10,119 bases of DNA. Origin: Pseudomonadota bacterium (lineage in GTDB: Bacteria; Pseudomonadota; Alphaproteobacteria; Rhizobiales; Devosiaceae). The notes under the pieces are model-generated. The model was not told the origin of the DNA. It was given only the letters and a program-made list of their open reading frames with translations, and made no database searches. Position 1 is the first letter of the stretch. The number at the start of each line of letters is the position of its first letter. This document shows positions 6,162-10,119 of this stretch, piece by piece. A program made the position numbers and the translations under genes. The stretch lies in contig JAEYYP010000106.1 of NCBI GenBank assembly GCA_023428425.1, positions 1 through 10,119 of the forward strand, given 5' to 3'.

Positions 6162-6656
6162 TCATCTCTCGCTGACCCCGTGGAAGGTGAAGGTCAGCGC
6201 AGCGATAGGCAGAAGGGTGCCGATCTGGGCGAGGGTCGCCGGGGTGAAGATGCCGGCATCGCCGAGCAGGGCGACGACGCCGCGGGTCTCACCAGCGACA
6301 ACGATGGGGAAGCAGGCGCAGGCGCCGTAGCCCATGGCGACGAGGCCGTCGGTCTCGGGCAGGAACGTGGCCATGCCGGCGACGCTGTCGCCGATCACCG
6401 GTCGCCGGTCGCGCAGGATGGCGTTGTTCCATGGATCGTCGCCCACGGGATCGACGTTGCCGATCGGGAAATGCTCCGGGCTGGAGGTGCCGATTCGGTG
6501 CGTCACGGTGCGGTCGGGCGCCACGGCGATGAATGTGGCGGTGCGGATGCCGGGGACGGCGGTGAAGAGGCGGGACAGCACTGCGAACAGCGCGGGCGGG
6601 CCGGACGCGAGGGCGTCGGCGAGTTGCCTGGCGGTGGCGGGATCGATGGGGCTCAT
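6162..6656 (-). CDS. Small GAF-domain protein
   Basis: 164 residues consisting of essentially one GAF-like sensory domain. TATFIAVAPDRTVTHRIGTSS forms the first strands, then WNNAILRDRRPVIGDSVAGM, a cysteine-containing GYGACACFPIVVAGETRGVVALLGD core strand pair and a final helix. There is no signal peptide, membrane helix or output domain, so it is probably a cytoplasmic ligand sensor or an unusual enzyme of unknown function. Its ATG overlaps the XRE-cupin stop by four bases (ATGA) and it lacks a good ribosome site, indicating translational coupling. Frames reading much further upstream are shadows of the regulator gene. Cys113 and Cys115 could be functional, but this is speculation. Confidence 0.8.
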   Translation of the reverse strand: MSPIDPATARQLADALASGPPALFAVLSRLFTAVPGIRTATFIAVAPDRTVTHRIGTSSPEHFPIGNVDPVGDDPWNNAILRDRRPVIGDSVAGMATFLPETDGLVAMGYGACACFPIVVAGETRGVVALLGDAGIFTPATLAQIGTLLPIAALTFTFHGVSER

Positions 6657-7252
6657 TCGGGGAACAGCCTCATGGTGCCGACCCAGAGCTCGATCGCGGT
6701 GTCGGTGCCGACATTCGTGCCGCGATGCGGCTTGCGGCTGTCGAAGTGCAGCGTGTCGCCGGCCTTGAGGTCGTACTGGATGCCGTCGACTTCGTAGAGC
6801 ATCTCGCCGGCGACAAGGTAGACGAAGTCCTCGCCCTCGTGGCTCATCATCTCCGAGGCGTGGCCCGGCGGGACGTGCGACAGGCAGGCGTTGAGCTTCG
6901 CGTCGGCGAAGCCGCGCTCGAGGAATTCGTAGTAGCGCGAGGTGCCATCGACCTTGAACGTCGGACGCTGGCCGGCATGTGTCGCCACCGGGTGGGTGCG
7001 CGCAGGGGCCTGCGAGACGAACATGTCGACCGAGGCGTCGAGCGCCTTCGCCACGTTGTAGAGCGACGCCAGTGACGGAGTCGAGATGCCGCGCTCGATC
7101 TGGGAGATGAAGCCGATGGTGAGGCTGGCCTCGTCGGCGACCTGCTGCATGGTCTTGCCGATGGCCTTGCGGCGGGCCCGCAGGCGGGCGCCTAGACTCT
7201 CGCCCTCGGTCACGAAGGTTTCGGACATCTCGCGGATGTCGTCGGCATGCAT
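6653..7252 (-). CDS. XRE-family regulator with C-terminal cupin domain
   Basis: 199 residues from ATG7252. An XRE helix-turn-helix (about 18-75) contains TMQQVADEASLTIGFISQIERG and STPSLASLYNVAKAL. A linker leads to a cupin_2 domain (about 120-190) with HEGEDFVYLVAGEM, AGDTLHF and KPHRGTN, where His138, Glu141 and His176 could bind metal or ligand. Such proteins are usually local repressors of catabolic or uptake genes, with the cupin sensing a small molecule. A longer TTG start at 7309 is rejected because that TTG belongs to a -35 box and the operator would then be coding. The ATG at 7228 (MSETFV) is an alternative start; neither has a strong ribosome site. It heads an operon with the GAF and solute-binding protein genes. 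Confidence 0.9.
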   Translation of the reverse strand: MHADDIREMSETFVTEGESLGARLRARRKAIGKTMQQVADEASLTIGFISQIERGISTPSLASLYNVAKALDASVDMFVSQAPARTHPVATHAGQRPTFKVDGTSRYYEFLERGFADAKLNACLSHVPPGHASEMMSHEGEDFVYLVAGEMLYEVDGIQYDLKAGDTLHFDSRKPHRGTNVGTDTAIELWVGTMRLFPE

Positions 7253-7274
7253 GGAAGGGGCGCCCCCGAGAAAG

Positions 7275-7289
7275 TTTAGCCACACTAAA
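7275..7289. promoter_or_regulatory. Palindromic operator TTTAG-N5-CTAAA, probable XRE-cupin site
   Basis: A perfect 5-bp inverted repeat with a 5-base centre lies 22 bases upstream of the regulator start. It is AT-rich within GC-rich surroundings and covers the predicted -10 box. A second palindrome, CTAAATTAG (7285-7293), overlaps it. Position and symmetry fit an autorepressor site; the assignment to this regulator is inferred. Confidence 0.6.
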
Positions 7290-7309
7290 TTAGCGTGCGG
7301 CGGAGTCAA
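7282..7309 (-). promoter_or_regulatory. Candidate sigma-70 promoter of the XRE-cupin/GAF/SBP operon
   Basis: On the reverse strand TTGACT (7309-7304) matches the -35 consensus in five of six bases. After a 16-base spacer comes TAGTGT (7287-7282) as a weaker -10. The -10 sits inside the TTTAG/CTAAA palindrome, so repressor binding would block polymerase. Confidence 0.5.
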
Positions 7310-7376
7310 CGGGGTTCAGGGGAGTGCGAACAAGGGGGCAAGGGGTGTCATGACGATGGGATGGCCGGAGCGGACT

Positions 7377-7490
7377 GGGACGGCCCCTCCCAGCCTCCCC
7401 CACAAGGGGGGTGCCGGTCGTGGAACACTCCGCCTCAGCGCACACCCTCTTCACGCCCCTTCATGGGGGAGGCCGGGAGGTGACCGTCCC
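7377..7490. repeat. Inverted palindromic repeat pair
   Basis: The left arm (about 7377-7411) starts GGGACGG and contains CCTCCCAGCCTCCCCC. The right arm (about 7453-7490) read in reverse starts GGGACGG and contains CCTCCCGGCCTCCCCC. The arms are separated by about 40 bases. Style and size resemble the element at 1665-1823. It ends seven bases before the epimerase stop and may serve as the transcript end of that gene. Confidence 0.7.
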
Positions 7491-7496
7491 GGTCGA

Positions 7497-8456
7497 CTAT
7501 GACTCGTACGCGATCGTTGCCAGCAGGGCCTCGCGCTCGCTTACCACTTCGGTGAAGCCCAGTTCCTCGCGGATGCGGGTCGTGTCGAGGGTCAGCGGGT
7601 AGCGCAGGTCGGTGGCTTCGGCGCGCTCGAAGAGGAGGGCCTTCTCGGCTGCCGGTACCGTCTCGACCTCGATGGGCGTGTTGAGCATCACGGCGAAGCT
7701 CAGCAGCCACTGCACCGGGTTGCGGACGAAGTTCTGGCCGACATTGTAGATGCGTCCGGCGGCGCGCGGGTCGAGGGCGGTGAGCACCATCGCCTCGGCC
7801 ACGTCGGTGACGTAGCCGTAGGAGTTCTGCCACTTGCCGGCGCGTTCGTCGAGCTTCACCAGTCCGCCGCGCTTCACAGCGTCGATGGCCCACTTGAAGC
7901 GGTGCTGCTTGTCGCCGGGGCCGAAGATCATCGGGGCGCGGATGACGGTGGTGGTGAAGCGGCCGTCGCCGAGTGCCGCGTCCTCGAGCACGATCTTGTC
8001 GTAGTCCTCGAACAGCTCGGCCGAGACGCCTTTCGGGCGATGGGGATTACCGCGGTAGGGGAAGCGGAAGCTCCTGAGCGGGTCAGTTTCCTTCGCCGGG
8101 TGCGGCTGGATGGCCGGGCTCTCCTTGCGGATGAGGCCGCCATAGTTCGCGTAGACGTCGATGGAACTCAGCAGCAGGTAGCGGCCGCCGGTCGCGGCGG
8201 TCGCCTCCATCACAGCGCGGGTGTTGAGCATGCCGAGCGCGAAGATGTCGATGACGGTATCGACGCCGTGGGTGGTGAAGATCTCGCGCAGCCGCGCCTC
8301 GTCCATGCGGTCGCCGCGCTCGAGGATGGCGCCCTCCGGCAGGTGCACCGGATGCTCGCCGCGCGCGACAACGATGGGCGCGAGGCCGCGCAGTGTCAGC
8401 CGCTCCGCCACAGCGGTGCCGATGAACCCTGTTGCGCCGATGATTGCGACCGCCAT
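7497..8456 (-). CDS. NAD-dependent epimerase/reductase (extended SDR family)
   Basis: 319 residues. The N-terminal Rossmann fold has the nucleotide-binding motif GATGFIG (7-13). SSIDVYANYGG (97-107) gives the active-site strand, and IRAPMIFGPGD (172-182) and YGYVTDVAEAMVLTA (213-227) are typical of NAD-dependent epimerase/dehydratases. The usual YxxxK catalytic pair is not seen; the corresponding stretch reads FEDYDKIVLE (Tyr152, Lys154). The substrate is probably a nucleotide sugar or other sugar-like compound, but this is not determined. ATG8456 is chosen because the Rossmann strand begins at once and GGGAG lies 8 bases upstream; the open frame extends to 8612 but reads unrelated sequence. 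It is transcribed divergently from ugpB. Confidence 0.85.
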   Translation of the reverse strand: MAVAIIGATGFIGTAVAERLTLRGLAPIVVARGEHPVHLPEGAILERGDRMDEARLREIFTTHGVDTVIDIFALGMLNTRAVMEATAATGGRYLLLSSIDVYANYGGLIRKESPAIQPHPAKETDPLRSFRFPYRGNPHRPKGVSAELFEDYDKIVLEDAALGDGRFTTTVIRAPMIFGPGDKQHRFKWAIDAVKRGGLVKLDERAGKWQNSYGYVTDVAEAMVLTALDPRAAGRIYNVGQNFVRNPVQWLLSFAVMLNTPIEVETVPAAEKALLFERAEATDLRYPLTLDTTRIREELGFTEVVSEREALLATIAYES

Positions 8457-8500
8457 GACCTGAACTCCCTGAAGCCGATCTCTCCCGATAGACGCCGGAC

Positions 8501-8569
8501 GGCAAGTAGTCCACAGGCGCGGAGCCCGGGGACGGAAGAAGCCGCAGACCGGCAAGTGTCTGCACAGGC
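8501..8569. repeat. Two imperfect direct repeats, GGCAAGT...CACAGGC, 50 bp apart
   Basis: GGCAAGT-N4-CACAGGC at 8501-8518 recurs as GGCAAGT-N5-CACAGGC at 8551-8569. In each copy GGCAAGT lies in an 8-base loop flanked by a different inverted repeat: GGAC/GTCC (8497-8512) and GCAGAC/GTCTGC (8544-8563). They lie upstream of the epimerase gene and could be paired operators or leader hairpins. Confidence 0.5.
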
Positions 8570-8594
8570 TGAGGTTCTTCTCCCGAGAGGGCGG

Positions 8595-8656
8595 CTGACA
8601 TCGAAGCTTCACTCCACCGTCACCGGCCTGTCACCGCGCTGAAATCCAACCGTCAA
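8595..8656 (+). promoter_or_regulatory. Array of Pho-box half-sites (PhoB binding) upstream of ugpB
   Basis: The clearest box is CCGTCAC (8617) and CTGTCAC (8628), 11 bases apart, matching the Pho-box scheme of two CTGTCAT-like units. In the same 11-base phase lie CTGACAT (8595), GCTTCAC (8606, weak), CTGAAAT (8639) and CCGTCAA (8650), giving up to six half-sites in a row. PhoB dimers bind such head-to-tail repeats in phosphate starvation, and ugpB is a classic PhoB target in E. coli. No convincing -10 box was identified downstream. Confidence 0.72.
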
Positions 8657-8727
8657 CGAGACGGACTAGGAGTGCCGCCGCTCGATGCCCGGGGGCTACC
8701 GGATCGGGCCAGACCCCGAATTCTCCC

Positions 8728-8732
8728 AGGAG
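8728..8732 (+). promoter_or_regulatory. ugpB: Ribosome binding site of ugpB, deciding the start
   Basis: AGGAG precedes three consecutive ATG codons at 8736, 8739 and 8742 with gaps of 3, 6 and 9 bases. The second has the best spacing. The in-frame ATG at 8685 has no such site and would place 17 non-signal residues before the signal peptide. Confidence 0.7.
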
Positions 8733-8738
8733 ACGATG

Positions 8739-10079
8739 ATGATGAAGACCAACTGGCTGCTTGGTGCGGCTCTCTCGGCAACCGCGCTGGCCTTCGTGGC
8801 CTCCCCTGCTGCTGCGGCGACCAAGTTCGAATTCTGGTACGGCCTGTCGGGCGACCTGTCCGAGCGCATCCAGGACATGTGCAAGATGTTCAACGAGTCG
8901 CAGGCCGACTATGAGATCGTCTGCGTGTCGCAGGACAACTACGACAACAACCTGCAGTCGACGATCGCGGCCTTCCGCGCCAACAAGCAGCCGACCATCA
9001 CGCAGATCTTCGATGCCGGCACGCTCGACCTGATGCTGTCCGAGGCCTATATCCCGGTCCGCCAGCTGATGGCGGACAACGGCTACGACATCGACTGGTC
9101 GGGTTACTTCCCGGGCGTCGCGTCCTACTACTCGACCTCGACCGGCGAACTGCTGTCGATGCCGTTCAATTCCTCGACTGCCGTCATCTACTACAACACC
9201 GATGCCCTGGCCAAAGTCGGCTTCGAAGGCACGCCCGAGACCTGGACGCAGGTCGAGGATGTCGCCCGCAAGATGAAGGTGGCCGGCTACGAGTGCCCGG
9301 TCGCGTTCGACCCGTCGGGTGCGTGGCAGTGGTTCGAGCAGTTCTCGGCGATCCACAACCAGCCGATCGCGACGCTCGGCAACGGCTTCGGCGGCCTGAA
9401 CGCCGAGATGGCCGTTTCCAAGGGCAAGTTCGTCGACCAGCTGACCTGGATCAAGAAGATGTACGACGAGGGCCTCTTCGTCCTCAAGTCGAAGGATACC
9501 GGCGAGACCGCCAACGACGCTTTCGTCAACGGCAACTGCCAGATCACCTCGTCGTCGATCGCCGACCACGGCACTTTCGGCAAGCAGGCCAAGGAAGGCG
9601 TCAACTGGACGGCCGCCATGCTGCCGATGCTGGAAGGCTTCCAGCGTCACAACTCGTTCGTGGGCGGCGCTTCGCTCTGGACGCTGAAGGGCAAGAGCGC
9701 CGAAGAGTACAAGGGCGCTGCCGCCTTCTACGCCTTCCTCGCCACGCCGCAGCAGGCCACCTGGTGGTCGACCGTCACCGGCTACATTCCGGTGGTGAAC
9801 TCCGCCTTCGAGGCGATGAAGGCCGATGGCTTCTACGACGACGCTCCCTACAAGGGCCGCGAGATCGCCATCGACTCGCTGACCATGCCGACCGGCGAGA
9901 ACACCCGCGGCATCCGCCTGGGCGGCTACGCCTCGATCCGCGCCGAGATGGTCAAGACCATGCAGACAGTGCTGTTCAACAACACGCCGGTCCCCGAGGC
10001 CCTCGCCGCCTTCGATGCCAAGGGCAACGAGATGCTCCGCCGCTTCGAGCAGACCTACGCCGGCAAGACCCTTCCCTGA
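8739..10079 (+). CDS. ugpB: sn-glycerol-3-phosphate ABC transporter, periplasmic binding protein UgpB
   Basis: 446 residues. The signal peptide (about 1-27) ends near SPAAAA-TKF. The mature part follows E. coli UgpB closely: FWYGLSGDL at 32-40, MPFNSSTAVIYYNTDAL at 141-157, the tryptophan-rich GAWQWFEQFSA at 194-204, NGNCQITSSS at 264-273, VGGASLW at 308-314, GIRLGGYASIR at 391-401 and LRRFEQTY at 433-440. By homology it captures glycerol-3-phosphate, and in E. coli also glycerophosphodiesters, for import through UgpAE and UgpC as a phosphate and carbon source. The acidic residue in E. coli QVYEVGT is aspartate here (IFDAGT, Asp92). A Pho-box array lies upstream, so phosphate-starvation control is likely. 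The transporter genes expected to follow are outside the window. Confidence 0.92.
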   Translation: MMKTNWLLGAALSATALAFVASPAAAATKFEFWYGLSGDLSERIQDMCKMFNESQADYEIVCVSQDNYDNNLQSTIAAFRANKQPTITQIFDAGTLDLMLSEAYIPVRQLMADNGYDIDWSGYFPGVASYYSTSTGELLSMPFNSSTAVIYYNTDALAKVGFEGTPETWTQVEDVARKMKVAGYECPVAFDPSGAWQWFEQFSAIHNQPIATLGNGFGGLNAEMAVSKGKFVDQLTWIKKMYDEGLFVLKSKDTGETANDAFVNGNCQITSSSIADHGTFGKQAKEGVNWTAAMLPMLEGFQRHNSFVGGASLWTLKGKSAEEYKGAAAFYAFLATPQQATWWSTVTGYIPVVNSAFEAMKADGFYDDAPYKGREIAIDSLTMPTGENTRGIRLGGYASIRAEMVKTMQTVLFNNTPVPEALAAFDAKGNEMLRRFEQTYAGKTLP

Positions 10080-10095
10080 TCTGCCGGAACAGCGT

Positions 10096-10116
10096 GGGGG
10101 CGCGCCCGCAGCCCCC
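10096..10116 (+). terminator. GC-rich hairpin after ugpB, possible attenuator
   Basis: GGGGGC (10096-10101) pairs with GCCCCC (10111-10116) around a 9-base loop, 16 bases after the ugpB stop. No T-run is visible before the window ends. In binding-protein operons such a hairpin often protects the receptor message and reduces read-through into permease genes; that role is inferred. Confidence 0.45.
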
Positions 10117-10119
10117 CGG

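Noticed and set aside
7253..7309. TTG-initiated N-terminal extension of the XRE-cupin regulator
   Set aside because: The TTG belongs to a good -35 box and the extension would make the promoter and operator coding.
8633..8656. Reverse-strand sigma-70 promoter for the epimerase starting at TTGACG (8656-8651)
   Set aside because: No acceptable -10 lies at 16-18 bases, and the bases are better explained as part of the Pho-box array.
8685..8738. Upstream ATG for ugpB at 8685
   Set aside because: It has no ribosome site and adds 17 residues before a normal signal peptide, while AGGAG at 8728-8732 serves the downstream ATGs.
8631..9650. A 339-codon reverse-strand frame opposite ugpB
   Set aside because: It is an antisense shadow of ugpB without family similarity.

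Overview
The window looks like chromosomal DNA of a GC-rich alphaproteobacterium, most likely Hyphomicrobiales; a Devosia-like organism is only a guess. Support comes from argH head-to-head with tlpA, a twin-helix HIG1 protein directly in front of a PduO-type cobalamin adenosyltransferase, and C/G-rich palindromic intergenic repeats of the kind common in rhizobial genomes. I see no tRNA, rRNA, CRISPR array, transposase, phage gene or clear sign of recent transfer. Nearly everything belongs to known families; the interest lies in regulation, gene arrangement and repeats.

Layout. 1-95 (-): start of argH (argininosuccinate lyase). 117-770 (+): membrane-anchored thioredoxin TlpA, followed one base later by a PfkB-family kinase resembling YihV (772-1662). 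1665-1823: a two-armed palindromic repeat. 1859-2311 (-): a pair of small genes, a YjfB-like putative motility protein and an unrecognised 78-residue protein. 2312-2710: 399 bases without a gene, filled by GC-rich hairpins. 2711-4397 (-): a tightly overlapping LysR regulator / HIG1 membrane protein / cobalamin adenosyltransferase operon. 4424-4467: another palindromic repeat. 4496-7252 (-): an operon of XRE-cupin regulator, small GAF protein and family-5 (peptide/nickel type) solute-binding protein, with a palindromic operator lying on its promoter. 7377-7490: a further inverted repeat. 7497-8456 (-): an NAD-dependent epimerase/reductase. 8739-10079 (+): UgpB, the glycerol-3-phosphate-binding protein, preceded by an 11-bp-periodic array of Pho-box half-sites; the window ends just after it, where ugpA would be expected.

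How the genes work together. ugpB probably starts a ugp import operon induced by phosphate starvation through PhoB. The XRE-cupin protein probably represses its own operon, and so the binding protein it is transcribed with; the GAF protein may help sense a ligand. The LysR, HIG1 and adenosyltransferase genes share stop/start codons and must be translated from one message, but why a regulator heads this unit is not evident. The palindromic repeats sit mainly at gene 3' ends, where they may act as transcript ends or RNA stabilisers.
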